This document shows, one piece after another, positions 19,697 through 29,992 of a stretch of DNA of 64,000 bases. The notes under the pieces were generated by a model that saw nothing but the letters and a program-made list of their open reading frames with translations, was not told the origin of the DNA and did no database searches. Within the stretch, counting starts at the first letter, position 1. Each line of letters begins with the position of its first letter. This DNA comes from Leptospira noumeaensis (GTDB taxonomy: Bacteria; Spirochaetota; Leptospiria; Leptospirales; Leptospiraceae). The position numbers were made by a program, and so were the translations under genes. The stretch spans positions 204,125-268,124 of the forward strand of contig NZ_RQFK01000023.1 in NCBI RefSeq assembly GCF_004770765.1. Direction: 5' to 3'.

Positions 19697-21016
19697 TTAG
19701 TATCGGTAGTGGTCTGGTTTGTACGGACCTTCGAGTGGAACACTGATATAATCAGCTTGTTTTTGAGAGAGTTTTGTCAAACGAACTCCCAACTGCTCCA
19801 AATGAAGTGCCGCTACTTTTTCATCTAAATGTTTTGGAAGGCGGTAAACACCTAACTCATATTTTGTTGTGTAAAGTTCGATTTGAGCCAATACTTGGTT
19901 TGTGAAAGAACTAGACATTACAAATGATGGGTGACCAGTCGCGCATCCAAGGTTTACCAATCGACCTTCTGCAAGAACGATGATCGATCTTCCATTAGGG
20001 AAAGTGTATTTATCAACCTGTGGTTTGATTTCTTTTTTGATCACATCTTTTTCAGCATTCAAACGAGACATTTGAATTTCTGTATCAAAGTGACCAATGT
20101 TACAAAGGATTGCACCGTCTTTCATCGCTTTCATGTGTTCGAGTGAAATGATATCATCATTTCCAGTTGCAGTCACAATGATGTCTGCGTTTTCAATCAC
20201 ATCTTCTACACGAAGAACTTGGTATCCTTCCATAACCGCTTGAAGAGCACAAATTGGATCAATTTCAGTCACAATCACTCGTGCACCAAAGTTACGAAGA
20301 GAAGCAGCAGAACCTTTCCCTACATCCCCGTATCCACAAACAAGTGCTACTTTTCCAGCGAGCATCACGTCTGTTGCACGTTTGATTCCGTCAGCAAGTG
20401 ACTCACGGCAACCGTAAAGGTTATCGAACTTAGATTTTGTTACAGAGTCATTTACGTTGATTGCAGGGATTTTCAAAGTTCCCGCTTTCAATTTTTTATG
20501 AAGTGCAATGACACCTGTAGTTGTTTCTTCAGAAACACCTTTGATGTCTGCTAGAAGTTGTGGGTATTTTTCATGAATGTAATGAGTTAGATCATGACCG
20601 TCATCAAGGATCATGTTTGGTCCTTTTCCACCGTCAAAAAATAGTGTTTGTTCAATACACCACCAGTATTCTTCTTCTGTTTCACCTTTCCAAGCAAATA
20701 CAGGAATTCCTGCTTTTGCAATGGCTGCTGCTGCATGGTCTTGTGTTGAAAAAATGTTACAAGAGGACCAACGAATGTCAGCACCTAATGCAGCCAAGGT
20801 TTCAATTAAAACCGCTGTTTGGATTGTCATGTGAAGAGATCCACAAATTCTAGCACCTTTCAGTGGTTTAGAAGTTCCGAATTCTTTACGTAGAGCCATT
20901 AGGCCCGGCATTTCTTTTTCTGCCAAAATGATCTCTTCTCTTCCCCATTCTGCAAGAGAGATATCCTTCACTTTAAATGGCAATCTTTCCGATTTTGTTT
21001 CAGTTGCTGTGGACAT
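19697..21016 (-). CDS. ahcY: adenosylhomocysteinase
   Basis: A 439-residue S-adenosylhomocysteine hydrolase, which splits SAH into adenosine and homocysteine and so feeds MetH. The NAD site is [13 protein letters not shown]. The substrate domain includes HMTIQTAVL and [13 protein letters not shown], and the C-terminus is [12 protein letters not shown], the usual tail with the Lys-x-x-x-Tyr that completes the neighbouring subunit. A strong AGGAGG stands five bases before the ATG, and the regulator gene ends 10 bp upstream, so the two are translated from one message. Confidence 0.97.
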   Translation of the reverse strand: MSTATETKSERLPFKVKDISLAEWGREEIILAEKEMPGLMALRKEFGTSKPLKGARICGSLHMTIQTAVLIETLAALGADIRWSSCNIFSTQDHAAAAIAKAGIPVFAWKGETEEEYWWCIEQTLFFDGGKGPNMILDDGHDLTHYIHEKYPQLLADIKGVSEETTTGVIALHKKLKAGTLKIPAINVNDSVTKSKFDNLYGCRESLADGIKRATDVMLAGKVALVCGYGDVGKGSAASLRNFGARVIVTEIDPICALQAVMEGYQVLRVEDVIENADIIVTATGNDDIISLEHMKAMKDGAILCNIGHFDTEIQMSRLNAEKDVIKKEIKPQVDKYTFPNGRSIIVLAEGRLVNLGCATGHPSFVMSSSFTNQVLAQIELYTTKYELGVYRLPKHLDEKVAALHLEQLGVRLTKLSQKQADYISVPLEGPYKPDHYRY

Positions 21017-21026
21017 AGTGTCCTCC

Positions 21027-21989
21027 TTATTCCTTTGTTGCTTTGATAGTTAAAATTTTAAAACTTGATTCTGTTTGGATCTCATTCATTGACCCGACTC
21101 TAAAACCTGCATTGGATAACCAAGACTCAAATAATTCTGGTTCAAATCCGAGCCAGAGGTCTGCAAAATTATCCCGCATAAACTCTGCATTGTGTTTTGC
21201 TAAATCTACAATACACAAAACTCCACCTGGTTTTAATACCCTTGCCACTTCTTCGAGTACAGTAGGTGGATGAGAGATATGGTGCATCACCATTGAAGCG
21301 ACCACCGCATCACAAGAGTTAGTAGTTAATGGCAAATGTTCCATTGGAGTTTGGATGAGACTCACACTCGGATTTTTTCCGTAATGGGAAGATGCATTTT
21401 CAATCATCTTTGAAGAATTATCCACTCCAATCACATGTTTGGATTTATTGAGAAGAAAAGGGATAAGACCACCAGGTCCACAACCCAAATCCAAAATATT
21501 TTCACATAAGGGCAGTTCTTGTAAAATCCAAGACCTATACAGTTTGGGATGGAGAGTCTCTTCTTGTAATTTTTCCCAACTTTCGGCCACACCATCAAAG
21601 AAGGATTTGGATTTCCTTTCTCTATTTTCTAGAATTTGGTGTACCATTTTTTGATCCCTTTCTCTAGAAGGCAGATCTTCTTTGTATGATAACAATAGTT
21701 TGGTGAGCTCTAGAGGAAATTTAAGATCGGACTCTTCTTCTTCCGGAAGAAAACTATAAACCAAACTTCCTTCCCTTCGAGAAGATATGAGCCCAGCTTC
21801 CGTTAGAATTTTCAAATGGCGCGAGATCCGAGATTGTCCCATCCCGAGAATTTCCACCACTTCATTCACAGAAAATGCCCCAAAACTGAGGATATGCAGG
21901 ATCCGAATCCGAGTTTCATCGGAAATGGCCTTGGAAGCAACGAGCAAGTGGCCGGAAGGCCTAGACTGCAAAAGGGTTTCTGTTGCCAT
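21027..21989 (-). CDS. ArsR-HTH / SAM-methyltransferase fusion regulator, SahR-like
   Basis: A 320-residue protein with an N-terminal ArsR-type winged helix (residues ~15-85; [22 protein letters not shown] is the recognition region) joined to a class I methyltransferase domain (~140-260; [15 protein letters not shown] and DLAKHN). This is the architecture of SahR, the proteobacterial repressor of methionine-cycle genes, in which the methyltransferase domain senses S-adenosylhomocysteine. It lies directly upstream of ahcY and leads the ahcY-fdxA-metH block. A perfect palindrome begins 11 bp upstream of the start and is the likely operator. The frame also allows a TTG start at 21995. A catalytic methyltransferase role is the alternative. 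Confidence 0.85.
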   Translation of the reverse strand: MATETLLQSRPSGHLLVASKAISDETRIRILHILSFGAFSVNEVVEILGMGQSRISRHLKILTEAGLISSRREGSLVYSFLPEEEESDLKFPLELTKLLLSYKEDLPSRERDQKMVHQILENRERKSKSFFDGVAESWEKLQEETLHPKLYRSWILQELPLCENILDLGCGPGGLIPFLLNKSKHVIGVDNSSKMIENASSHYGKNPSVSLIQTPMEHLPLTTNSCDAVVASMVMHHISHPPTVLEEVARVLKPGGVLCIVDLAKHNAEFMRDNFADLWLGFEPELFESWLSNAGFRVGSMNEIQTESSFKILTIKATKE

Positions 21990-22000
21990 AACCAAGATAT

Positions 22001-22028
22001 CTACATATCAAGAAATCTTGATATGTAG
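22001..22028. promoter_or_regulatory. perfect palindrome, probable operator of the SahR-like regulator
   Basis: Two 13-bp arms (CTACATATCAAGA and TCTTGATATGTAG) are separated by AA, with no mismatch. Its position just before the start codon of the ArsR-type regulator, together with ArsR proteins binding as symmetric dimers, supports an autoregulatory operator for the regulator-ahcY transcript. No second copy was seen before metH. Confidence 0.7.
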
Positions 22029-22085
22029 TGTCCGGCAAGCATTTTTTGGCCTTTTTTTTCGACAAAAGGCCTAAAACGACTCCGG

Positions 22086-24626
22086 TTACGAGATTTTAAA
22101 GAAGTTGATCTTCCTTTTTAGAGTTTCTGCCAAATTCGCAATCCCATTGGAAGTGGCTGTCATCTCTTCGAGTCCCGCCGCTGTGCCTTGAGTAAGATCG
22201 TTGATGCTAAAGATGGCCTGGGCCACTTCCCCGATCGCATTTTTCTGTTCTTCCATAGAAAGGCGGATGGCTTGACTGATTTGGTTCACCTTATCCACTT
22301 CTTCACCGACCTTTTGGTTGATGATGAGCTGCTCACGTGTGCTTGTTTCAATGGAATCCGTCATTTCATTGAAAGAACTAACCCCTTGGATGATCCTTTG
22401 GATGAGAGAGATGGTGGTTTCGATGTTCTCCCTACCGCTTTCAATTTCCTTTTCATTGGCCTGGATGAGTTCTCCGATGTCGCCAATAGACATGGCAGTT
22501 TTTTCCGCTAACTTCCCAATTTCGTCAGCAACAACTGCAAACCCTCTTCCATAAACCCCTGCTCTTGCGGCTTCGATTGCCGCATTTAACGCAAGTAAGT
22601 TGATTTGTTCCGAGATATTATTGATGATTTCAATCACACTTCCAATTTCTTCCGAACTATTGCTGATTTTGGTAATGGAATTTCTCATGGAATCTAACGA
22701 AGTTTGGCCAGATCTTGCTTCTTCGGAAATTAAAGTCACATCTTGTGAAGCTTTTCCTACTTGCTTACCTGTAGCTTCAATCAAACTAGAAAGTTCTGCC
22801 ATTTTTAGTTTCAAAAAATCAACTTTGCGAAATTGGTCTTCTGCCTGTGCATCCACGTTTTGAACGGCTGCGGAAATCTCTTCGATCGAAGCAGAGATTT
22901 CTTCGGCAGAGGCTGCTTGTGTTTGTGCATTAGAAGATAACATATTCAGTGAAGCTGACATTTGTTCTGCGGAAGATGCCAAATCTTCTGAAAAAATTTG
23001 GTTGGATCCCACGACTTCAGAAATTTGTTTTAAAGTGGCATTGAGACCACGAGCCAGTCTTGCAAATTCATCGGAAGATTCCAATTTTGCATTGTGACGA
23101 AGGTCACCGATTTCGATATCTTGCAGAATTTTCCCAATGGTTTTCATCGGCCTGAATCTTGCTGTAAAAAGTGAATATATGGAGATTGCTATAAAAATAG
23201 CCCCTACCAAACTAATGATTGTTAGCCCTCTTAATGCGGATATACTTTCCACTTCTATTTCTTTTAAATCAATTGTGGAAAAAAATTGGAGACCATATTT
23301 TTCACTTACTTTTCTTCGGAGTAAAAAAGTAGATCCTTCCCAAGGATTGCGAAAAGAATCAGATTCCCCAGCATTTTTTGCAAGTTCCTCAAATTCTGAA
23401 TTTTTGAAACTATGCATTAAATATTTTGGATTGGGATGATAAACCATATTAGATTGTTTATCCAAAAGAAAGGAATAACCAGTAGTTCCAATTTTTACAT
23501 TTTTTAGGAAGGATTCCATTGCCTTCCCTACTAAAAATGGCATCCCGGCCATCCCGATGACAGTCCCGTTTGCATTTTTTACAGGGCTTGTGACCATAAT
23601 CACAATACTTCCGTTAATCGGAGATTTCACAGCCACACCCACATGAATTTTTCCTTCTTTGGCTGCTTGAATATTTTCTAAAACTTCCTGATTGGCACCA
23701 AGAGAATAACCCACACTTGCACCACCCGGTAGGCCCGAGGCAACAATGGGAATTCCTTCATCAAAGGATGCGATAAATGCATTTTCCAATAACAATTGCG
23801 AATCTTCTAAAACTTTGGAAAGAGTAGGTTCTGCCAGTTTGTATTGTTTAGTTTCGAGAGCTGTTTTTATGACGGGTAATTCCACCAAAGCTTTTAAATT
23901 GTTTTCAAGAGATTCAAAATAAACATGAATCCCTGCTTCATTACTTTGGTTAAAGTTGTACAATTGGTTTGAGAATGCTTTTTCTAGAGATTTTGCATTT
24001 GTATTAAAGGCAAAAATCAAAAGGAAAATAGAAAGTATCATCACCATAATAGAAAACATAATAGGAACTGTGTTTCTTAAGTTTCTATAGTAAGGTGTGA
24101 TTCGTTCTTTTAAATCTACTTGGAGGATTTCATCTTCCAAAACCAAATGGGATGCCTTTTCCAAAAAAACAAACGAAAAGATTACATTGAGTAGGGCTGT
24201 TAGAATTAAGATACAAATTATATAAAAGGAATCCGACTTACTGGTCTCCGGAAGATACATCATGGGGCCAACCACAATCGGAAAAGCCAATAGCCACTGG
24301 ATACTTCCCGTGACAGCACCAACCACTGGCATTTTTGCAATTAAGTCCCAAACAGCTACATAGGTTTCTGGTTTTTTTTCCGTTTGTGATTCTAACTCAA
24401 TTAACCCGTGTTTAATGGCATTTAGTTTTTTAGGAAAAATAAACGCAGGTAAAATGAGACTGATCAGACCTGCCGCGATAGCAGAACCAATAAAGGTTTT
24501 GATTTGAGTCGGACTTAAATCGACATAAAACAGAATGAGAGAAATTCCAATTGGAACCACGACTCCCAAGGAGAAAACTTGGGAAGCCAGAGTGAAGGCG
24601 CGGGAGTATCTTTTGTATAAATTCAT
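22086..24626 (-). CDS. methyl-accepting chemotaxis protein with multi-helix N-terminus
   Basis: An 846-residue receptor. Residues 1-210 hold about five membrane helices, an unusual leader for this family. A periplasmic Cache-like sensor follows at ~215-475 ([31 protein letters not shown]), then a further membrane helix (~478-500), a HAMP segment (~500-555), and the signalling domain with its tip [29 protein letters not shown] conventional member has only two membrane helices, so the first four helices are additional. It is expected to signal through CheA at the cell poles. It is monocistronic, downstream of the outer-membrane-like gene at 24703. No strong ribosome site is visible. Confidence 0.9.
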   Translation of the reverse strand: MNLYKRYSRAFTLASQVFSLGVVVPIGISLILFYVDLSPTQIKTFIGSAIAAGLISLILPAFIFPKKLNAIKHGLIELESQTEKKPETYVAVWDLIAKMPVVGAVTGSIQWLLAFPIVVGPMMYLPETSKSDSFYIICILILTALLNVIFSFVFLEKASHLVLEDEILQVDLKERITPYYRNLRNTVPIMFSIMVMILSIFLLIFAFNTNAKSLEKAFSNQLYNFNQSNEAGIHVYFESLENNLKALVELPVIKTALETKQYKLAEPTLSKVLEDSQLLLENAFIASFDEGIPIVASGLPGGASVGYSLGANQEVLENIQAAKEGKIHVGVAVKSPINGSIVIMVTSPVKNANGTVIGMAGMPFLVGKAMESFLKNVKIGTTGYSFLLDKQSNMVYHPNPKYLMHSFKNSEFEELAKNAGESDSFRNPWEGSTFLLRRKVSEKYGLQFFSTIDLKEIEVESISALRGLTIISLVGAIFIAISIYSLFTARFRPMKTIGKILQDIEIGDLRHNAKLESSDEFARLARGLNATLKQISEVVGSNQIFSEDLASSAEQMSASLNMLSSNAQTQAASAEEISASIEEISAAVQNVDAQAEDQFRKVDFLKLKMAELSSLIEATGKQVGKASQDVTLISEEARSGQTSLDSMRNSITKISNSSEEIGSVIEIINNISEQINLLALNAAIEAARAGVYGRGFAVVADEIGKLAEKTAMSIGDIGELIQANEKEIESGRENIETTISLIQRIIQGVSSFNEMTDSIETSTREQLIINQKVGEEVDKVNQISQAIRLSMEEQKNAIGEVAQAIFSINDLTQGTAAGLEEMTATSNGIANLAETLKRKINFFKIS

Positions 24627-24702
24627 TGCAACTTAGACCTAATACGAAGGGTAAATTCAGCGATTCGTACGGCAAGGTTTTATGGATTTCCCCGAAGATT
24701 TC

Positions 24703-25830
24703 CTAAAAGGAGACTTTGACTCCCAAGTTGGCAGAATAGAGATCCTTTCCTCCATACAAACCTTCGGCAATGACCTTTACTAAGAAGATATCCAGTTCCA
24801 AACCAACAATCCCGTATCCAATCCCTCTTTTGGAATGGGACTCACCAGAGGCACGAAACCCAAGAGTGGCATTCGGATTTTGGGCCAGGAGTTCTTTATC
24901 TAAAGCGGCTTGGTATTCTCTGGGGAGTTCCAAAGGAAGTGTGTCATTCAATGTGACGAGGAATGGTCCCCGTCTTGATAGAGAAGCAGAATTACTTCCT
25001 GAATTCCAGCTATAACCCCCTCCCACAATCACATTCGCAATCCAGAATACTCCGATTCCAGTACGTAAGTCTACATTTGTAGTCTGAACCTTGGTATTAA
25101 AAACAAAATTGGTATCCCCACCCCACTTTCCTTTCACACCTTGGAATTCAATTTGAGCAGCTTTCCCTTCTAGGTAACTAAGACTCATGTTTTGTTCCAT
25201 TACATGATGTCCAACTCCCACATTGATTCCATTCCAAGTGATGAGGTTCATTAAAAAACCTTCTTTTTCAACCAATTGGTAACGCAACATACCACCATAC
25301 GAGCGTACGGCGATACGACCTTCATAGTTTTTATTATTGGAAGCAGCTTGGATTTGGTCTTGGGAAACCGCAACATTCATACCGTGGAGGAAAATTCCAA
25401 ACCTACGGAGAAAACTTTCATCAGAGGCTCCAATCAACCATCCAGGATTGATGTCCAAGTGGAAGGAAGGAATCACAGCTCCACCTACGTTAGGAAGTTT
25501 TGGATATTTGATATAATTGTCTTGGATTTGGATGTCATCTTTTTTGTATCCGGCAGCAGAGGCACTGACACCAAATTGGATCCGACGTACGGTTCCTGTT
25601 CCAATATTACTTGCTCCCACATTGGCAAGAAAACCAGCTTCTAAATTGGTTTTGAGTACTTCGTTTAAGTAGCCCGTTTCAAACTTTTTAAGGGAACCAT
25701 TCCCCGCTTCAGTGAGTGGAGCTGGTAAAAAACTACAAGCCGATCCTTCACATGTAAATTGTGCATACAGTTCCGATTGGGACAGACTTGTGACAAATAC
25801 GAGTAGAAGTAGCAGATTTCGCAAATTCAT
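24703..25830 (-). CDS. exported outer-membrane-like protein, unknown function
   Basis: A 375-residue protein with a signal peptide (MNLRNLLLLLVFVTSLSQ, cleavage near SELYAQ). The frame extends upstream to 25887, but the ATG at 25830 has AAGGA at good spacing and begins the signal sequence. Two cysteines lie near the mature N-terminus (CEGSAC). The rest is glycine- and aromatic-rich with amphipathic strands (VGAGVGH-like, IVGGGYSWNSG) and ends in VKVSF, a C-terminal Phe typical of outer-membrane barrels. No family is firmly recognised. It is 53 bp downstream of an EamA transporter gene. Confidence 0.65.
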   Translation of the reverse strand: MNLRNLLLLLVFVTSLSQSELYAQFTCEGSACSFLPAPLTEAGNGSLKKFETGYLNEVLKTNLEAGFLANVGASNIGTGTVRRIQFGVSASAAGYKKDDIQIQDNYIKYPKLPNVGGAVIPSFHLDINPGWLIGASDESFLRRFGIFLHGMNVAVSQDQIQAASNNKNYEGRIAVRSYGGMLRYQLVEKEGFLMNLITWNGINVGVGHHVMEQNMSLSYLEGKAAQIEFQGVKGKWGGDTNFVFNTKVQTTNVDLRTGIGVFWIANVIVGGGYSWNSGSNSASLSRRGPFLVTLNDTLPLELPREYQAALDKELLAQNPNATLGFRASGESHSKRGIGYGIVGLELDIFLVKVIAEGLYGGKDLYSANLGVKVSF

Positions 25831-25883
25831 ATAGATCCTTAATTCTCTACCTGGTTTCAACAATTGGAAAGAAAAATTCTCTC

Positions 25884-26804
25884 TCAAACAGACACTTCTT
25901 TTGCTTTTTTTGCCGTACTAATCCAAAAAACACCCGTGAGTACGAATAAAGTACCAATGCTATGTAGTAAAGTAATGGGTTCATCCAGTAATAAGTAAGC
26001 AAGGAAAAGAGTCGACATTGGTCCGACAGAACCCACTATAGCAGCTGTTTTGCTGCCAACTCGTTTGATTCCCTCGGAAACAAAAACAGCAGGAACCACA
26101 GTGTTGACTGTCCCCATAACAAATGCCAAAACATAAAATGACAATGGTTGGATGAGTTCCTTAGAAGTTCCAAAAATCGCAAAATGAATGAACACTGCAA
26201 AGGATGAGATGATGAGTGCCCAGGCTGTAAATTTTCTTGCACCTAACTTTGGGATAATGGAACCACTTCCCATCAAATAAATAGCATAAGTCAGTGCCGA
26301 TAATAAAATAAAAAAAGCACCTAAACTTACATCCTTAGCAGATCCCAATTGGACATCCTGTCCATAGGCTAAAAAAACACCTGTATAAGTTAAGATAAGA
26401 GAAAATACTTCTCTTGTATGGATTTTTTTCTTTAAGAATAAAAAAGAAAGAAGAACAACAATCGTGGGATAAATAAATAGAATGATTCGTTCGAGACCAG
26501 CGCTGATGTATTTGAGTCCTAAAAAGTCAAATAAACTGGCAAGGTAATAACCTACCACTCCCATAAAGATAACATTAAAGATATCTTTTTTAGTGAGAGA
26601 AGTTTTACCTTCTTCCTTTTCTGCTTTCCAAGCCATCCAAACCAAAAAAGGAAATGCAAATACCATTCGGAAAAAAAGTGACCCAATGGCAGAAATTTCA
26701 TACCGATAAGTCAACTTAACAATTACGGCTTTCGCGCTAAATAAAAGGGCTCCGATAAGAACTAAAACCACACCTTTCCATTCTGTATTTGTATTTTCTT
26801 TCAC
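25884..26804 (-). CDS. EamA/DMT-family transporter
   Basis: A 306-residue inner-membrane protein with ten predicted helices in two EamA repeats (residues ~10-145 and ~160-295). Repeat marks are visible as FRMVFAFPFLVWM in the first half and VGSVGPMSTLFLAYLLLDEPITLLHSIGTLFVLTGV in the second half, which ends with the typical Glu-Pro segment. Drug/metabolite transporters export amino acids, nucleosides or drugs; no substrate can be named. The start is GTG with AGGATAGG upstream. The outer-membrane-like gene follows on the same strand. Confidence 0.85.
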   Translation of the reverse strand: MKENTNTEWKGVVLVLIGALLFSAKAVIVKLTYRYEISAIGSLFFRMVFAFPFLVWMAWKAEKEEGKTSLTKKDIFNVIFMGVVGYYLASLFDFLGLKYISAGLERIILFIYPTIVVLLSFLFLKKKIHTREVFSLILTYTGVFLAYGQDVQLGSAKDVSLGAFFILLSALTYAIYLMGSGSIIPKLGARKFTAWALIISSFAVFIHFAIFGTSKELIQPLSFYVLAFVMGTVNTVVPAVFVSEGIKRVGSKTAAIVGSVGPMSTLFLAYLLLDEPITLLHSIGTLFVLTGVFWISTAKKAKEVSV

Positions 26805-26850
26805 TTTAGCCTATCCTGAAATCATAAGGAAATCCCGATAGTTTTATTGA

Positions 26851-27153
26851 ATGAAACTAACTTTGATTTTGGGAGTATTTCTGGTTTTTGGTTTTGCCCT
26901 TCTCGCGGAGGTTACAGAAGAAATTTCGAAACCCTTACTCCGAGTTTTCCCCACCTTCCGACCGGAAGAATGTGAAGACTGGGCCATTCGCCCTTTCATT
27001 TGTAAAAGATGTTTATGGGAAGGAAAACGGTATGCGCAGGAAATTCGTTTTTATGAAGACGGGCCTTACCGAACACACGGCTGTTACAAGGAACCTGGGG
27101 GATTTGAAAGTTTAGAAGAGGAATCAAAAACCGGGAAAACTAGTTCCCGGTAG
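26851..27153 (+). CDS. small secreted protein with C-x-x-C motif
   Basis: A 100-residue protein with a signal peptide (MKLTLILGVFLVFGFALLAEV). The mature part has four cysteines, including ICKRCLWEG, so it may form disulfides or bind metal. No family is recognised. The last codons and stop form part of a terminator hairpin at 27131-27150, which fixes the 3' end. No clear ribosome site is seen before the ATG. Confidence 0.55.
   Translation: MKLTLILGVFLVFGFALLAEVTEEISKPLLRVFPTFRPEECEDWAIRPFICKRCLWEGKRYAQEIRFYEDGPYRTHGCYKEPGGFESLEEESKTGKTSSR
27131..27150. terminator. bidirectional intrinsic terminator
   Basis: A perfect 7-bp stem CCGGGAA / TTCCCGG with a six-base loop (AACTAG). On the minus strand it is followed by TTTTTGATTC, which makes a good terminator for the lipoprotein gene at 27168. 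On the plus strand the hairpin overlaps the last codons of the small secreted protein and is followed by TAGGATTTT. Confidence 0.75.
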
Positions 27154-27167
27154 GATTTTAAAAAAAA

Positions 27168-27446
27168 TTATTTTTTTACACAACCCATAATGCCAGCAAA
27201 ACCTGGAGCATTTTTCAAACAGTTTGGATCAAATTTTCCTTCCATACACTGATCGATCATTTTTTGTTTACCTTGTTGCAATCCTGCGAGAACTGGTGCT
27301 GCTGCTGGATTCTTTTTAGCTTCTTCTTCAATTTGAGTGAATGTGCTAGCGAGAGCCGACTCACACTCTTCTTGGGTATAAACTTTGGATTTACAATTAG
27401 CCAAGAAAAGCCCGAGAGCGAGCGCCAGAATGAGGGATTTTTTCAT
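27168..27446 (-). CDS. small cysteine-containing lipoprotein
   Basis: A 92-residue lipoprotein precursor. The signal sequence ends in LGLFLANC, a spirochaetal lipobox with lipidation at Cys18. The mature protein is helical and has cysteines in QEECESAL, DQCMEGKF, PNCLKNA and MGCVKK. This resembles a family of small helical lipoproteins common in Leptospira, but I cannot name it with certainty. GGAG lies six bases before the ATG. It is terminated by the shared hairpin at 27131-27150. Confidence 0.7.
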   Translation of the reverse strand: MKKSLILALALGLFLANCKSKVYTQEECESALASTFTQIEEEAKKNPAAAPVLAGLQQGKQKMIDQCMEGKFDPNCLKNAPGFAGIMGCVKK

Positions 27447-27511
27447 GAAAAACTCCGATACATAGATTTCATGATAACTTCTTTTTTAGAAAGGGATTTG
27501 AAAAGAAAAAA

Positions 27512-27856
27512 ATGATCCACCATATTGCCATCGGAACTCCGAATCCTTCCCATTTAGCCGCATTTTACCTGAAAATTCCCGGCGCAAAACAAATCCGAGA
27601 ATTTCATTATCCTTCTGGGCTTTTGCGTTCCGTTTGGATCGAGTTTGGCCAGGTCATTCTTATGTTAGAAGAAGGTGAAAAAAAATCCTCTCGCGCCCTT
27701 GTTTTTGCCCTGGAAAAAAATAATCATTCAGATTGGACCCAGTTTCTATCTCAAATAGAAATCCAAAATCAAACAGAGTATACTGTTTACTTCTTAGATA
27801 CGGATGGGAATTTACTCGGCCTAAGCAATTACCCGGAAAAACTCTCACTCAATTAA
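27512..27856 (+). CDS. VOC (glyoxalase-fold) family protein
   Basis: A 114-residue protein with the beta-alpha-beta-beta-beta pattern of the vicinal oxygen chelate fold. It starts MIHHIAIGTPNPSHLAAFYLKIPGA, the usual opening with a metal-type histidine, and ends VYFLDTDGNLLGLSNYPE, the usual metal glutamate region; here it is GLS rather than the common E-L/F. Loss of that acid makes enzymatic glyoxalase activity doubtful. It is cytoplasmic, with no operon partner. Confidence 0.7.
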   Translation: MIHHIAIGTPNPSHLAAFYLKIPGAKQIREFHYPSGLLRSVWIEFGQVILMLEEGEKKSSRALVFALEKNNHSDWTQFLSQIEIQNQTEYTVYFLDTDGNLLGLSNYPEKLSLN

Positions 27857-27924
27857 GAAATGAGTTGAGAAAACACCGAAGCTAAATATGGTAACAATTC
27901 ACTTAGGGAAGAATATCCAAAAGA

Positions 27925-29985
27925 ATGAACATCAAACAGAAGTTAGCTTTAGGCACATCAGTCATTACACTGTTTTCATTAGGAATCATCCTCACCCTCA
28001 TCTCTTATGTCATATATCATAATGCCAAAGAAAATGCTCTGGAAAATATCTCTGTCCTTGCTGATAAAATCTCTCTTGATGTTGGTGATTATCTTTCTGC
28101 TCCCTTAAACGAAGCCTATCTTCTGAAACAAATTTTACAAGAGCCAAATCTATTAGATAGAGACAGAATTTTTAAGATTTTGAATGTAATGACTGCTTCC
28201 AACGAATCTATCTTAGGAACTTATGTTGTTTTTGAACCGAATGCTTTCGATGGGAAAGACTCTAACTATCGTAATGCGAATTTTCATGATAATACGGGAA
28301 GACTCATTCCCTATTCAGTAAAATCCAATGGAAAAATCATCATTGAACCAGTGGTAGGTTCAGATCTTCCTGAATCGGATTTTTACCAACTCCCCAAAAA
28401 AAACAAAAAGGTAGAACTCATTCCTCCTTTTGATTATAAAGTGGATGGTAAAGAAGTCACTATGATTTCTCTCGTTTATCCAGTACTTAGAAACCAAAGT
28501 TTTGTGGGCATTGCCGGCGCCGACCTTTCCTTAGAAACCATCCGAACCTACCTTCAAAATTTAAAAATCCTAGAGGGAGCAGTAAAAATTACCCTCGTAG
28601 CAAGTAATGGGTATGTACTTTTTAATGGCCTAACACCGGAAACCAAAGATGTACATTGGCAGGACAAAGATGATCCTTATGTGAATTTGGCGATGACTTC
28701 CCGCCAAAGGCAAAATTATTCCGACTCTGACTACTTTCATGTGAGTTTGCCCATTCATCTTGTGGAAAATACAGCTCCTTGGACACTCCGAGTTTCCTAT
28801 CCACAAGAAAAGATCACAAACGAAATCCAATTTATCTTTTGGATTGCTTTAGGCCTTGGAGTCACAGGAATTCTTTTTTCTACTCTAGCCAATATCATTA
28901 TCTTTCGGAAACTAGTGGATAGTAGACTTCAAACATTGATTGCATTTACGAAAGATGCAGCGAGTGGAAACCTCTCTAAAGAAATCAATGACAACCAGAA
29001 AGATGAAATTGGAAATTTAGTGGAAGCTGTAATCGCAATGATTGCAAACATTCGCCATATCTTAAGTGTTGCACAAACATCCGGGACAGAATTGACAGAA
29101 ACTTCGAAATTTATGGAGAACACAATCATCGAACTTTCTGACTTAGCACAAAGCCAAGCTGCCTCTTCCGAAGAAGCCAGCGCCACTGTAGAAGAACTGA
29201 ATGCTTCCTCCGAAACCATCAATTCCAATGTGGTACAAGCTGTAGACAATTCTAAATCCATTCACAATTCCTTATTATCCATCCAATCACTTGTACAAAA
29301 CATAACAACAGAAGTGGAATCCTTTGGACAAATTGCTGTCCTTGCCAATAAAAAAGCAGAAGAAGGACGGAATATGGCAGGACTTACTTCGAAAGCCATT
29401 GAAGAAATCCAAGAAAAGTCACTGGCGATCACTGAATTTTCAGAGGTAATTTCGAATATATCCGAAAAAACCAGCTTACTTGCGTTAAATGCCGCGATTG
29501 AAGCCGCACGCGCTGGGGAATCAGGGCGTGGATTTGCTGTGGTGGCAGAAGAAATTTCTAAACTCGCCGCACAAGCAGCGGAGTCGGTTTCACAAATTAA
29601 TACCCTATCAGAAGAGGCATTGGATTCCATTCAAAACGGAGGAACACAAGTCACAAATCTCATTGATCTTTTACGAGAAATCATCAAAGAAGTTTCTGTT
29701 ATTTTTGAAAAAGCAAAAGAGATAGTCCCACTCATCCAAGATCAAAAAACAAAAACAGATCAAATTTACGAGGAAATTGAAGAAATTACAAGTCTTGTAG
29801 AATCCATCCAACAATCGACGGAAGAACAAAAAAGAGCCACATTTGAACTATCAAATATGACAATTAACATTTCCAACGGTTCACAAATCCTCTCGGAACA
29901 ATCAGAAACCATGTCAGCCAACTCTCTTCGCATGACAGGAATTAGTTCCAAGATTTCTGATGTTCTGTTAAAATTCAACTTGTAG
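27925..29985 (+). CDS. methyl-accepting chemotaxis protein, dCache type (first of tandem pair)
   Basis: A 686-residue receptor. A membrane helix at ~10-32 is followed by a dCache sensor at ~35-290 ([33 protein letters not shown]), a second membrane helix at ~298-320, HAMP at ~325-375, and the signalling domain with tip [29 protein letters not shown]. The conserved EPNAFDGKD segment occurs in a subgroup of dCache domains found widely in spirochaetes. The ligand is unknown. The next gene, a paralogue of the same layout, starts 7 bp after the stop, so the two are an operon. Confidence 0.93.
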   Translation: MNIKQKLALGTSVITLFSLGIILTLISYVIYHNAKENALENISVLADKISLDVGDYLSAPLNEAYLLKQILQEPNLLDRDRIFKILNVMTASNESILGTYVVFEPNAFDGKDSNYRNANFHDNTGRLIPYSVKSNGKIIIEPVVGSDLPESDFYQLPKKNKKVELIPPFDYKVDGKEVTMISLVYPVLRNQSFVGIAGADLSLETIRTYLQNLKILEGAVKITLVASNGYVLFNGLTPETKDVHWQDKDDPYVNLAMTSRQRQNYSDSDYFHVSLPIHLVENTAPWTLRVSYPQEKITNEIQFIFWIALGLGVTGILFSTLANIIIFRKLVDSRLQTLIAFTKDAASGNLSKEINDNQKDEIGNLVEAVIAMIANIRHILSVAQTSGTELTETSKFMENTIIELSDLAQSQAASSEEASATVEELNASSETINSNVVQAVDNSKSIHNSLLSIQSLVQNITTEVESFGQIAVLANKKAEEGRNMAGLTSKAIEEIQEKSLAITEFSEVISNISEKTSLLALNAAIEAARAGESGRGFAVVAEEISKLAAQAAESVSQINTLSEEALDSIQNGGTQVTNLIDLLREIIKEVSVIFEKAKEIVPLIQDQKTKTDQIYEEIEEITSLVESIQQSTEEQKRATFELSNMTINISNGSQILSEQSETMSANSLRMTGISSKISDVLLKFNL

Positions 29986-29992
29986 GCAACTT

